DNA from: Macrolepiota albuminosa | Taxonomy: Eukaryota > Basidiomycota > Agaricomycetes > Agaricales > Agaricaceae | Direction of reading: 5' to 3' | Assembly (NCBI GenBank): GCA_027475525.1 | Contig: JAMWFC010000005.1 | Span: 1,302,001 to 1,366,000 of the forward strand | DNA: 64,000 nucleotides | Shown here: in pieces, positions 1 to 11,287 of the stretch | Layout of the letters: the number at the start of each line of letters is the position of its first letter | Numbering within the stretch: position 1 is the first letter of the stretch | Made by a program: the position numbers and the translations under genes | The notes under the pieces: model-generated | What the model was told of the DNA's origin: nothing | What the model saw: the letters and a program-made list of their open reading frames with translations, nothing else | The model's database searches: none

Positions 1-1245
1 TCGCCCCGTCGATAGTACAAGCGCGTTTGAGGGCGCCACAACGATAGCACGGCTGGGCCCCAGTCGGGAACCAACAGCCTTCTGGGTCGTTATCCGCCCA
101 GCACTTATCACACTAGCGCTATAAGTCAGCAAGAGCTCAAAAAGACAGAAGAGTTACTTGCCGCTCCACGCGCCTCCTTAAATGCTTGCCGGGTCGCCAG
201 GGAAACGGTCTTCTTTCCCTTCATCTCCTCCATTACGACCCCGGCCTCCTGTCCTTTGTCAAGGACAGCTTCCTCCCGACGCGGCAAAAGCAAACCTCGC
301 AGTTCCTTGTCATCAAAGGAACGTTGTGTTGGCGCCTACAGAAACTTAGTAATTCACGTCCAAAGAAAAAAGTACCACTCACCGCGTATTGAGGAGCCGC
401 CTTGCGACTCTGTGAATGTCGTTAGCGACCGTCGGCAACGGCAAGCAAAATCAGCACTTACCTTGCGTTTGGAAGCACCTGCCGGCTTCCTCGGCGAGCC
501 CGACTTGCTAGCCGGCAGCACTGGGCTCGAAGTGCTACCGGCGCGACCTACCTTGCCGGATCCCTCTGCTACCGCCTGCCTCTCAACGGCAGGCGCCTTC
601 CCCGCGGCAACTTCCTCCATCTCTGCCGCCAACGCTGCCACCCTCTCTCGCTCCTCTATCCCCCTCATAATCTCGCGGGCGTCCTAGGAAACCTCCTCTT
701 GCCTTGCCGCGATCTCTTCTTCTACCTGCATACGCGCCAAGGGCGCCAACAACTCTTGCTTGCTATGGGGAGACAGATCAGACCACAGCTAAGTTAGAAA
801 TCAAAAATCAGAGATACTTACTCAGGCGCGGGAGCGCTTACTGTCATTGGCAAGGCACCAGACAAAATATCCTCCAACTCGTCCTCGATTGTAGGGACGG
901 GAGGAGGCGCCTGGCAATTCGATCAGCTAGCGATACGACAGGCAACAAAAGCAACTTACGAAACGGGAGAAGGGCGCTAACCACTCGGCGCCAAGATTGT
1001 CAACGTACCGCGCACGGCACCACTCCCGCACTTCAATCTCTCTGTCCCAGCCCATGCCAAGGACACGAACCTCGTACCATCGCTCAAGAAGTTTCATCAC
1101 GCCAACGACTAATTTTTGGGGCGCCTCGGCGCCAACGCCCTCAATATGACGGATGAAATTGTTGGCCTTCGCTATGTAGGCGTACGCCGCCTCTTGGGCA
1201 GCCTGAGAGGGAACAGGGGGGCGGAGTTGGAATGCGGAAAGACAT
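1..1245 (-). pseudogene. Family-A antisense accessory gene, partial copy (Zn-cluster protein)
   Basis: This is a second copy of the accessory gene found intact at 12404-14642, here on the minus strand and cut by the window start. The ATG is at 1245-1243. Exons match the A2 copy in order: N-terminal helical segment, a coiled-coil/Ser-rich exon (about 668-450), and the start of the cysteine-cluster exon at 112-1. The cluster (112-17) keeps all six cysteines with spacing x2, x8, x8, x2, x6, and the preceding intron ends in TAG at 114-113. Over the 37 codons compared by eye about 19 differ synonymously and 2 change the residue. One extra C in a run near 1213 shifts the frame about ten codons after the start, so the copy is probably broken unless that is a sequencing error. 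The protein is inferred to bind zinc and perhaps DNA. Confidence 0.75.
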
Positions 1246-1313
1246 TTTATTTAAAAATGAGCGCCAGGTAAATCAGGGGGGGGAGAAGTGAAGTCCAAAC
1301 TTATGCGCTAGGA

Positions 1314-1320
1314 CTATAAA
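1314..1320 (-). promoter_or_regulatory. TATA-like box of accessory gene
   Basis: TTTATAG on the minus strand lies about 70 nt upstream of the ATG at 1245. The same heptamer with its flanks is at 12331-12337, about 70 nt before the ATG of the intact copy. Conservation between diverged copies suggests a core promoter; no transcript data are available. Confidence 0.4.
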
Positions 1321-1406
1321 CAAAATCTCAAGAACGCACGGACCACATGTCACAAAAGCGGTAACGGTAACCATATTTGGTGACTGAGGACAGTCAATTT
1401 TTCAGT

Positions 1407-1416
1407 TGGGGGGAGA
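1407..1416 (+). other. Polypurine tract of family-A element
   Basis: A G-rich purine run (GGGGGGAGA core) directly abuts the LTR start at 1417. This is the expected plus-strand primer site upstream of a 3' LTR and shows that this element's gag-pol lies to the left, on the plus strand, outside the window. Confidence 0.7.
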
Positions 1417-1699
1417 TGATAGGACCCCATACAGGATCAGCGCATCAACGGCAGGCTACGGCAACGTGGCACCAACTCAAAATACCTTAGCGCGCGCTAA
1501 TTATCTAATTTTGGCGATATTTGACGGCCGCGCACGGCAAGAAGCAGATCCGATCAGTGATAGCGCCGATGGCAGACAGAATGACAACTGACAGATGGCA
1601 TCAGTCACTGACGACAGCGCTTAGCGAGAAGTCTGATGATCTATCAAAAACTGACGGACAGCTTGGCGTTTGACCTTGGCGTCTGACACCGCTTAGCGC

Positions 1700-1853
1700 C
1701 TCGATTCGGCGCCTGACATTGCTAAGCACTTTGGACAGACAGAAGGGTGATGAATTGATGGTTTAGCACCGCGATCCTCGATTCGGCGCCTGACATTGCT
1801 AAGCACTTTGGACAGACAGAAGGGTGATGAATTGATGGTTTAGCACCGCGATC
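1700..1853. repeat. 77-bp tandem duplication (probable assembly artefact)
   Basis: 1700-1776 and 1777-1853 are identical. The A2 LTRs have the sequence once. Confidence 0.85.
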
Positions 1854-2055
1854 TGCCGCCTGGTGGTGCCAAGGGTCTTGAAAAGACGGTAGGGATCTGA
1901 AACCGTTGGAGCTACCCCTATGAAATTTTCCAGTTTACTGCACTTTGGCGATGGTTGGTCACTGGCGACGGTGAACTCCTTGTAGTATATATATTACTTA
2001 CCGACTTGTACATACACAAGGGACGAATAGACCAGAGTTCACTACTCCCCTTTTC

Positions 2056-2209
2056 TCAGTCTCCCTTACGCTCAAGAGCTCATTTACGCTACGATCGGCA
2101 ACGTCAAACTCATCGGCAGTTGCAGACGTTCGTCAGTCTCCCTTACGCTCAAGAGCTCATTTACGCTACGATCGGCAACGTCAAACTCATCGGCAGTTGC
2201 AGACGTTCG
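2056..2209. repeat. 77-bp tandem duplication (probable assembly artefact)
   Basis: 2056-2132 and 2133-2209 are identical. The sequence is unrelated to the copy at 1700, but the period is the same. Confidence 0.85.
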
Positions 2210-2511
2210 CTAATACTCGACATACTCGCACCTTGCAACTATGGCAGGCATTATCGACGCTTAGACTTCGCTAAGCTTATCGTGCTCTTGCCGCTTACCT
2301 TTGCCGTGTTCGCTTACCGCTCTTTCCTAGGCGCTTTACCTTAGTGCTTTACATTTGCCAACTCCGTTACCGATTTTTACCCTTTTTCACAGACGTGTTC
2401 TCTGGGACCTGCCCGGGACTCCTCACCACACTTTTAGCGCGCCCAACGCACACTCTTGGTACGGTAACACAATTGCTACATTTGTTGCTGACCAAACTTT
2501 GGGCGTCATCA

Positions 2512-3515
2512 ACGTCCTCTAGGCGCAGGGGACCCTGTTTTACCCCCTGCTGCCTTTCCTCGTCAGGAAGACGCCGGCCGTCGTGCCCCGGGCATCTTCT
2601 TGGGTGAGGAGGCAGACGATCGACAGGCCCGCATCAGTCGTTCGATGCATGGTCGGCCTCCCATGGTGGGACATCAATTGTCTTCAGCGGACAAGGTGTT
2701 CCCACACAAGGTCAAGCGGGCGTTAGAGGCCGGTATGCTGGAGTATATACCCTTGGACTTGGTGACGGACGACGCCTGTCGCCACGCGGCAAGGAAACCT
2801 CCTGGCCCTGAGTCGGCATTCATTATCTCGAATGGGAAACTTCGTTTACCTAACGCCACTTTCGATGTAACAAAGGAGAGTAAGCTTTCCTTTGACAACT
2901 GGGTCAGCACCAGTATGAATCTCGTGGCTGCTATGCGGAAACATCTCAGAGCTCAGGGGGATCACGGTGCCGGAGGACCCATTGCCTTGGAGATTGCAGC
3001 TTCGTTCGAAGGTCATTTCAACTACCTTAAGAATTTGCCGGACGCCAGGGTCCAATTCGAGGTGGTGTTTGACTACGACCGTCGTCTCCGTTCTCTTTTT
3101 GTCCTCGAGTCTCATACCTTTCGCATGGATGATTTCCACGCTCATGTATGGCAAGAATGTCTCAACTTGCAACACGCATCGAGAGTCGCATATCTGGACA
3201 ACAGAATTTCTCAGATGGAGTCCTTAGCAGAAGAGCAAGCCTCGCGACTCCACAAACTCCTTTCCGTCTTCCCAGCCTGTCAGACGGTCACGCTGCATTG
3301 CCTGTGGTTCCGTCGAGCATAAACTCCCGACGTGTCGTAAGGACGCCAAGTACCTCCACAAGGACGGAAGAATCTGGAAAACTCCGAAAGGAGAGTCCGT
3401 CTGTTATGCTTTCAACAGCTTCTCCACATGTAATAGGGGAACCACATGCACTCATATGCATGTGTGCTCGCTCTGTGGGTCGTCTGCTCACGGAGCGCAG
3501 ACGTGTGCGGCTTGA
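2512..3515 (+). pseudogene. Gag-like protein of tyrosine-recombinase retroelement (5' truncated)
   Basis: An open frame runs from the LTR junction to about 3230 and encodes a helical Gag-like region with the block VFPHKVKRALEAG near 2700. After a frame change near 3230 another frame, ending at 3515, encodes a CCHC zinc knuckle (C-x2-C-x4-H-x4-C, about 3297-3338) and then a second Cys/His cluster (3402-3506). Gag followed by knuckles upstream of RT fits DIRS/Ngaro-like elements of basidiomycetes. The LTR at 1417-2511 cuts off the N-terminus. Frameshifted, so probably inactive. Confidence 0.6.
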
Positions 3516-5180
3516 GGAGATATTTCCTCTGTCCACCCCCTTGTTGGCTGATAGGTGGGAAACCGCCTTACGCGAAGCGGGGGTACTGAACAGATTCGCT
3601 GGGGTGCCGGAAGGCCTCAGCAATGGCTTTAGCATTGGATTGGAATCTTACTGTTTGCACAAATCATTTTCCCCTCTTAATCATTACAATTCTCGAGACG
3701 CTCATCAGTTTGTTATTACAAAATATTCTACAGAAATTGCACTTGGACGAGTTTCTCCCGGTTTTTTTCCTGAAGAGGCCGAAATGTTATTTGGCCCTTT
3801 TCGAACCACTCCTTTGAACGTGATATCGAGCGCCGGAGGAAAACAACGTGTTACCTTGGATCTGTCTTATCCTTGTGGTGATCCGAGTATGGCGTCGATT
3901 AACTCCATGATTGATTCTTCGATTTTTCAGTGCGATTGGGGGACTTTCGCAGATTGCTGGTTACTGGTGGCTGACGCACCTATCGGCACGCAGGCGGCGG
4001 TTTTTGATGTCGAATCAGCTTTTAGAATTATTCCAACTCGACCGTGGGATTGGCCTCTCTTGGCGGTTTCTATCAACGGTCTAATACACTACGACTTTCG
4101 ACTTAATTTTGGGGCTTCTTGCTCGCCCGGCATCTTCGGTTCTGTTGCAGACGCTATTGTTCAAATATTTCTCTATCGAGGCGTCGACGCCATACTCAAA
4201 TGGGTCGACGACTTCGTCTTCTTCCAATATCCAATTTTGAGCTCGGACACAGATAGCCATCAACATTCATATTCTTACGACAAGTCACTCATCTGGGCCA
4301 TGGCCAGACACTTAGGGTGGCCATGGGCCCCCGACAAACATACTCCGTTTGCTGATTCCTTCAGGTATATCAGTTTCGATTGGTCTATATGTAATAGAAT
4401 GGTTTCTTTACCGCCGAATAAAAAGGAAAAATACTTGGCAAAGTTGGAAGAATGGTCAGTACTCGCTTCGATGACCCTTAAGTCCACCGAGTCCTTGATT
4501 GGTACCTTAAATCACGTTTGTTTAGTGGTTCCTACTGGGCGTTCTCACCTCCCATCTTTGTACGCCTTTCGAGCGGGCTTCTCACCACTCAGCATTTGGT
4601 TTGTCAGACACCGCGTAACTGGTTTGGTCTTGTCAGACATTGAATGGTGGAAGAAAACTTTGCGGAAAGATTGGTGTGGGATTGATATTATTCGACCTCC
4701 TGATCCACTGCACGTGCAGTTACATGTCGACGTGTCTACATCATGGGGGATCGGACTTGTGCTTGATGGTAGATGGCTTGCCTGGAGACTTAAAGAGGAT
4801 TGGAAGTGTGATGGAAGGGACATTGGTTGGACCGAGATGGTCGCCGTGGATCTGGCCGTGCGCACGCTGACAACCGCAAGTTTCTGCAACTGTCATGTCG
4901 TGCTTCAATCGGACAACGCAGGTGTTGTCGGTGCCCTCGCCGCCGGTTACTCCAGAAGCGTCCAGCAAATTTGATTCTTTGTCACGTTGTGGACTGTTTT
5001 CAAGCTCGAGGCATATGGATTACGATGAAATGGATACCTTCTGGTTCAAATTTAGCAGACGGACCTTCCCGGGGTCTCTTCCCCCCTAGAAACAGATTGC
5101 TCCCGTGCCCACCAAAGATACCAAGATATCTGGTTGACTATGTTTATCACAGCGTTCGACACAACGATCTACCTGTCTGA
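3510..5180 (+). pseudogene. Reverse transcriptase-RNase H of tyrosine-recombinase retroelement
   Basis: The frame open to 4974 carries RT motifs of the DIRS group: FDVESAFRIIP, FGASCSPGIF and the catalytic WVDDFVFF (about 4201-4224, variant of YxDD). RNase H follows: DVSTSWGIG, the TEMVAVDLA glutamate and SDNAGVVGAL (about 4910-4940). A frame change near 4970 moves the C-terminal RNase H (NLADGPSRG) into the frame ending at 5180. The recombinase gene follows in the same orientation. No aspartic protease or DDE integrase is present, as expected for this class. One frameshift suggests decay. Confidence 0.8.
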
Positions 5181-5405
5181 ACAGCGCTCGTGTGTTACAT
5201 CAGACGGCCTTTAATCCCCTGCATTATAAAATAGTCTTATTTCCCTACCTTATGTTGCATTCTTATTCACAGTTCCTTCTTATTCGCTCTGCCTTAGGAC
5301 TTTGTATGCACTGCAGACGGTTGATTGCCTCTCATTGTACATTAGTAGAAATAAAAGGTCAAGGGGCTGACAAAACTCCTTTTTGATCAGACATTAGGGG
5401 TATAC

Positions 5406-6541
5406 ATGAGCGCTCGATCAGCTTCTACCCTTGTGCTTTCACACCCACTGATGCCAAAGTCAGAAGGGTTTATCTTTGCCAGGTGCAAAATCTCGCGATC
5501 TTCGAATGGGGCGAAAACGTCGTGTCCTTCTAATGATGCGAGTCATAGCGCTATGACTCATCCCGGTCGATTTCACCCTTATGGTTCTTCTTACGATAGA
5601 GAAAGACTCTCTAGGTCTTCTGTGTCGCGGGTCCAGGCGTTGACCACACCTTCCCAAGAGCCCAATGTGAAAATAAAAGCCGACAAAACGCACATTAATT
5701 TTGTGATCAACCACGCGTGGTCAACCTCTACCCTGAGTAGATACAACACTTACATCAAAGAGTTTTTCTCGTTCTGTCACACTTGTGACATTACTCCTTC
5801 GACCACACGTCCAGCATCTGAAGACGTGCTCTGCGCGTTTGCTGCTTCTATGGCAGGGTCTAGGGCGGGAGGAACTGCGTCTGCGAAGATTTCAGCTGTT
5901 AAAGCGTGGCATATACAGAACGACTTGCCTTGGTTGGGATCCTTCAGATTAAAGTACACCTTGAAAGGTACCGAGAACCTGCGGCCGCCTGAGTCCATTA
6001 AACAACCTCGGCCTCCTGTGTCATCCGATATGCTAGAGATGGTTCGGAGAGAATTGAATCTTGCAGACCCGGAAGACGCGTGTATCTGGGCGATAGCCAC
6101 CACTTCCTTCTGGGCGCAAATCCGCATGGAGGAGATATGTCCGAAGACCGAACGCAACTTTGACACGGCACACACCCCTACATGGAACCACTTTGGTCCT
6201 CCTAGCCCTACGAGTACTCGCACTCTTCATTTGCCAAAGACTAAGCGAGGAGGCACCAAAGGGGAGACTGTCTTAGTATCACAGCAAAATCAGCTTGATC
6301 CCATCTTTGCATTGGAGAACCATGCACGTGTCAACATCTGTGCTACGACGGACACGGTCGGCACTTTTAGGTCGGCGTCCGGACAAATGATTGGTCTGAC
6401 TTTGCGCCGGTTGTTAAGAAGGATTAACTCCATTGTTGAGCGGAATAACGGACCTCGAATTACAGGTCACTGTTTTCGGATTGGTGGCACTACTATGTTG
6501 TTGCTTCAAGGGATTCCTCCGGACGTTGTGAAATCGTTAGG
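5406..6541 (+). CDS. Tyrosine recombinase of DIRS/Ngaro-like retroelement (3' truncated by gap)
   Basis: An open frame from ATG 5406 runs into the N gap (379 codons). The N-terminal half has a SAM-like core-binding domain (STLSRYNTYIKEFFSF, SAKISAVKAWHIQ). The catalytic half has an arginine in the AQIRMEE block (about 6115-6135) and the HxxR motif GHCFRIGGTT (about 6466-6495). The catalytic tyrosine would lie beyond 6541 and cannot be seen. Next to the RT-RNase H this is the enzyme that integrates the circular DNA copy of such retroelements. Confidence 0.8.
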
Positions 6542-6641
6542 NNNNNNNNNNNNNNNNNNNNNNNNNNNNNNNNNNNNNNNNNNNNNNNNNNNNNNNNNNN
6601 NNNNNNNNNNNNNNNNNNNNNNNNNNNNNNNNNNNNNNNNN
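6542..6641. other. Scaffold gap of 100 N
   Basis: Exactly 100 N, a conventional placeholder of unknown true length. Sequence on the right is AT-rich and unrelated to the recombinase on the left. Confidence 1.
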
Positions 6642-6783
6642 ATATCCTACTTGAACAAAAATCACTAGCATCAGTAGTCATAAATATAGTCTTTGATGTA
6701 TCTTTATAATTAATCATGGTGAGACAATCACATTCAATGACCAATGCTTTCACAGCATCAAAGGCAACTTGGTGCTTCCTTGT

Positions 6784-7550
6784 CTATGTTAGAAATTTGA
6801 GATCATATTTATAAGTGGCCAATGGGTGCAATATCTCTATATATTCTGCTAATCCTGGCAAAAATACCATGATGTATCTCTTATAAGTGGCCAATGTGTG
6901 CAATATCTCTATATATTCTGCTAATCCTGGCAAAAATACCATGATGTATCTCATCAATCCTAAAAAAAACCTGACTTCTTTCACCAACTTGGGCATTGGC
7001 CATGCCAAAATGTGATTGACCTTTTTACAGTCAGCTTCTATTCTGTCTGCTAAAATACGATAACTTAAAAAGTCAATGCTCATTTAATATAAGTGCAACT
7101 TCTTCAAATTTACAAACATCTGAGCAGCTCTTAGTATCTTCTATATTTTTCATACATTCTCATGATATTTCTCTACTGTTTCTGACTATATTACAATGTC
7201 ATCAAGATAGATGTGACAAATGACACCAATGCACTTTTGTAGTGCTTCTGTCACTCTTCATTGCTGAATAGCCAGCATATTGCATAAACCCATGGGCATT
7301 ACTAACCATTTGTACAGTCCATATAGAGTAGACACTATGGTCAGATGAACATGGTCAGAATGCATTGGAGTTTGGAAGAATACATTCATCAAATCCAAGA
7401 CTGCAAAAATCTTTCTCTTTGCACAATTGTGTAATATATCTTCAATCTGTGAAATTAAATAATTATTAGGAACTGTTGCTGCGTTTAAATCTTGGTAATC
7501 ATTTATCCATCTTAGCAGTGCCATAGGATCTGCTTTGGAAGTCAAAAATG
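6784..7550 (-). pseudogene. Decayed Ty3/Gypsy reverse transcriptase
   Basis: Minus-strand fragments around 7550-7258 keep RT blocks (INDYQDLNAATVPNNY, FAVLDLMNVFF, LVMPMGLCN). Fragments around 7083-6784 keep the region after the active site (KKVNHILAWPMPKLVKEVR, FFLGLMRYIM). Frames are broken by stops and the DNA is strongly AT-shifted. It belongs to the same dead element as the protease and Gag pieces to the right, which follow in the correct order for minus-strand gag-PR-RT. Confidence 0.65.
6809..6952. repeat. 72-bp tandem duplication
   Basis: 6809-6880 and 6881-6952 differ at one base and lie within the decayed RT. The period of 72 is in-frame and differs from the 77-bp duplications elsewhere, so this one may be real. 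Confidence 0.7.
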
Positions 7551-8160
7551 CTGGAGAAGCAAAAGAGGAACAGGAAGAATGAATATGGCTGGCTTATAAA
7601 TGCTCATTGATTAGTATCTTTTATGCCTTCTTATATTTCTGAGAACACTGATAAGACCATGTTTTTATACAATGGTCTGTACTTTTCAGATAAATCTCTG
7701 CCAGGACATCTTGTGGTAAGTCTCAAGTATTCACAACTGGCTCAAAAACATCTTTAAACCTTTTCTTCATTTTTAAGTCAAATGCTGACAATGTTTCTTG
7801 TATTGCCAGCTGTTCAATCTGTTTACACACCACAGCTACCATATTTACTTTGGCTATGCTTTTAAAAAGACCTAGACATTTTATTCATTCTAGTCTCATG
7901 GCACAGATAAACTTTAACTCCTTCATGAACTCCTTCTGTTATTATAATATATCCTCAAATTTCTTGTGCATAGGCACAAAAACCTGTGAGGGTGCCTTCT
8001 TTCCAACCTCTAGATTTAAGAGGTCATAATTACATGATTTGTTTATAGCTGTTCAATCATCTACATCAATCACAATTTTATTTATTTTTAAAAAGGACAA
8101 GCCAAATATTACAGGGAAATATAAATTTGATGCAATGACAGCATGTACAGTACAAGAAGT

Positions 8161-8442
8161 CTACCTTTGATCTATAGATGTAACTGATAACTTGTAGTAT
8201 TCAGACAATGTAGTAGTCACTCTTGTCTTTGAATTTGAAATAGCCACATCTACTATGAGAGGTTCCTTTAAATGACAGCAATGTATGCCCAAATGGTCTA
8301 CTAAACTTGTGTTAATCAAAATAATGTGAGAACTATCATCTAATAAAATAGACACTTTCAGTGGAAAATCAACATTTGGGCCTGCAATTATGCTTGTCCA
8401 TACTAAATGTGAAACAGCAATAAGAATGTCACTCACATCCAA
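8161..8442 (-). pseudogene. Decayed retroviral-type aspartic protease
   Basis: The minus-strand frame holds VSILLDDSSHIILINTSL, a retropepsin active-site block with D-S/G altered to D-D-S-S, followed by the beta-strand pattern of Ty3/Gypsy proteases. It lies upstream of the RT fragments in the same orientation. Confidence 0.5.
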
Positions 8443-8639
8443 ATTGGTGTCAGAATTAACAAAATCAATATGTGCTATTGTTACAGGTGATTGTGGCAGA
8501 ATGGTGGCAACAGTTATAAATAAAGAAGCAGCAATAATAGATGTGACAGCAGCAACAGGTCTAGATGCTTGAGCTTCTGAGACTTTTACTACATCGACTA
8601 ATGTCTAAGTCAATAGCTAGTACTTAGCTAGATCAGGAA

Positions 8640-9433
8640 ACAGCTTCATGCAATTACTTGTTTGATATGATACAAACAGACAATGGCAATAAAAGCAACT
8701 ACTATTTTCATGTAAAAGACATTTCTCCTTATTGGTCAATGGAGGAATCCTTCCTTTGAGATTGGAAAAGTTCTCCTAAGTTGTTGAAGCATTTGATCTA
8801 TTTGCATTTGTAAGTAGCTTCTTAGCCTGACAGTATATCTCATCTGCAATTTTCCTTGCTCTTTTCTCATTTGCTGATATGTTTCATTGATAAGGCGAAT
8901 ACTGTTCAACCAGATATAGAAGTCAGTGATTACAAATTATGTTTGAAATAAATGACAAATAATGCTGAGTCCAATTTAGCTTCAATCTATGTTTGTAATT
9001 TTTCAAGTTCAAAATGTAAAGAAGTGCCTAGCAAAAGAGAATTTTGTTTTTAAATATATGATGCAAAATCCCAAAAAGTCTGTTTTCTGTGGTTGAAATT
9101 TGCCAAGAGAATTTGAATTCAAACTATTAGCTCCTAATCATGCGAAAGGTACTTTGATCAGATTTCTTTCATAAAGTCTTCAAACAACAGTTTCACAATG
9201 TGATTATGTTGACCTGAAATCCAATCATGCATACAATGGTCTTTAATTCCCACCAATACACAACAGACATGGTCTTCTTCATCTATTTCCTTAGTATCAA
9301 AAAAATTGCAGCAGGCAGTCTTATAATTTTTAGCAGTTTCAGAGCTCAGATTGCCCTCAGTCAAAATGAGCAGCTTGGTATAACAATCCTTTACTGTGGC
9401 CTGTTTAGGCCCAGTTTCTGTAGTGGTGTTCAT
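8640..9433 (-). pseudogene. Decayed Gag with zinc-knuckle remnant
   Basis: Minus-strand translation at 9433-9158 gives a Gag-like stretch (TVKDCYTKLLILTEGNLS). Around 8740-8650 a Cys-rich block (CFYC with CLLHENSS upstream) resembles the LCxxH..CFxC knuckle of Gag proteins. It is broken by many stops. It is the 5' part of the dead element at 6784-9433. Confidence 0.45.
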
Positions 9434-11283
9434 GATTTGGCTAATACAAGATGGTGATGAAGAGCTGTTTGAAGAAAGTATGTGTTTATATCATGTACAA
9501 TTTTGCAGCATAACAGAAATCAGAATGTTTCCAGTTGCTTCCAATCAGTAGTCAGTATCTTCAGTTTTACCTGTAGTAGACAGAATTGAAGTCAATGGCA
9601 ATAATAATTCTATTTGTTTCTGCATTATACTTTGCATTGTCAAGAAAATGAAAATTGAAAGTGTGTAAGACAGTTTGATCTTTAACAAATGATGTGGCAC
9701 CTCCAACCTGAGCAATGCACACAATATATGCATAAAAAAAACTAGCGATAGTCTCAGAAGAATACTATCAAAACTCTTCATGCCAAGTCTAAGGTAATGG
9801 ATGAAATTCTTTTTAAAAGCTGCCATCCTAATGCTGCCAACCAATCATGCCAATTGCAAAAGGTTGTTATCATCAAAAAAGCATAGGACATAGTCCTCAG
9901 TTAAGAAAAAAAAACTGACACAGCCAGATGATAGAACCCGGCTATATTTTTAGTGGTAAGCAATGTATGTACATAGAGAGAGAAAAACACAAAGAGCAAG
10001 ATGATGAGTATCCAGATCTAAAAGGTCCCTCCCTCCGAATGCCAAATAATGGAAGTAAAGTAAGTTAAACTTGTATAAATAACTAGGTGGTTGTAATTGT
10101 AAAGATTATAGGGCAAGAAGAAAGAAAAACAAAAAGAGGACAAAAAAAAATTAGAGAAGAAAAAGAAGGAGTAAAAGATTCTTGGTGCACTAGTGGCATT
10201 AGATCAGATGCATAATGAGATGTCTGAAAAGACAAAGGATTGTCTTGAAAAAAAGAACCATGAAAAGAAGATGAATTTGGTTTAGGTGTTTAGGTGCTAA
10301 ATTAGAATGTGCCAAACAATGTAAAAAAGGTTTAGATGAGAAATATACAGGAGTGGGTTTGTATAAAGATTTAAGTAAAGGAATCTGAGAACCAGAAGAT
10401 GGGAATGTATGTGTATGTAATAGATTGAAAATAAACAAATCAGCTAGGAAGGAAGATATATGTGGACAATATAATGAAATACAAGAAGGACAAGTGCAAA
10501 GGATCAGAAATGAGAGTATCAGAAGAATTCAAAGGAAAAGAATGCAAATGAGGAGGTAAATCCTAAAAGAACTCTGAAGATTGAGACCAGAAATATAGGA
10601 CAAAGAGCCCAAATTGAATTGTGAAGGATGCAAGTTTGTAACTAGAAGAGATAGAAACAGGAAAAAGGACAAATTGATGGTTGTGCAAGGCACACTGATA
10701 AAATGAGATAAAAGAGGCACAAAAATATGGATAAGAGAAGGAAGAGTAGTTTCTGGCAACTCAGATAGTGCTAGCAATTCCAGAAGAGATGCTCATAACC
10801 TGCCAGACCAAAACTAAGAGCCTACATGACAGAGGAATGATACCTCAGTGACTGTCTGAATATAAGAAGCAACTGAGGTAGTAACTGCCACATTGGTGCA
10901 TATCTAATTTATGTCACATGACCACGCAATATACTTAGAAACTATAAGACATGCAGTCTAACAAAAAGACTCTTGAGATGGGGCTTGGCAGCTTCAGTGC
11001 AGTCATGCCAATGGTATTGACACCAGGGTTTAATGGTTGTGAAGGGTAAATGATCATTGATGTAAGAACTATTTGAGCAAAGTGGGCTGAATGCAGCACA
11101 AGGAGCATACAGATCTTTGGGCAGATGTTTTTCTAATAGATAATTTTGTTAGTTTGAAAACTTGCATTCCTAGTGATTTAATCTGCCAATTGATGTTGTT
11201 CCTGTTGCGAGTACTAAGTAAGTGGTTGTGGCCACTGACCTCTGCAGCTTGTTGTGTAGAAATGTCTGAATCAAAGTTTTAGC
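9434..11283. other. AT-rich stretch without recognisable gene
   Basis: Purine-rich, AT-rich DNA with only short random frames. I see no conserved motif. It probably contains the degraded 5' end of the dead element and older repeats, up to the A2 insertion site. Confidence 0.6.
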
Positions 11284-11287
11284 GCAT
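11284..11287. repeat. Target-site duplication (left) of A2
   Basis: GCAT directly precedes the LTR start TGATGACG and is repeated at 22508-22511 after the other LTR. Confidence 0.8.

Larger units (their letters stand above)
1417..2511 (+). repeat. Family-A 3' LTR (copy A1)
   Basis: Begins TGATAGGACC and ends GCGTCATCA, matching in reverse the LTRs at 11288-12234 and 21484-22430. It is 1095 bp as assembled but contains two 77-bp tandem duplications; without them it is 941 bp, close to the 947 bp of A2. It joins gag-like coding sequence of another element at 2512, so the A1 element was inserted there. The other end is outside the window, so no target duplication can be tested. Confidence 0.85.

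Noticed and set aside
354..668. Minus-strand frame as an independent small gene
   Set aside because: It is one exon of the accessory-gene copy at 1-1245 plus read-through into its intron.
2344..2607. Plus-strand frame across the A1 LTR end
   Set aside because: It spans the LTR and junction without any motif and exists because the LTR is stop-poor.
10199..10777. Membrane-protein-like minus-strand frames
   Set aside because: Leu/Ser/Phe/Ile richness follows from purine-rich, AT-rich DNA; no conserved motif and no supported start.
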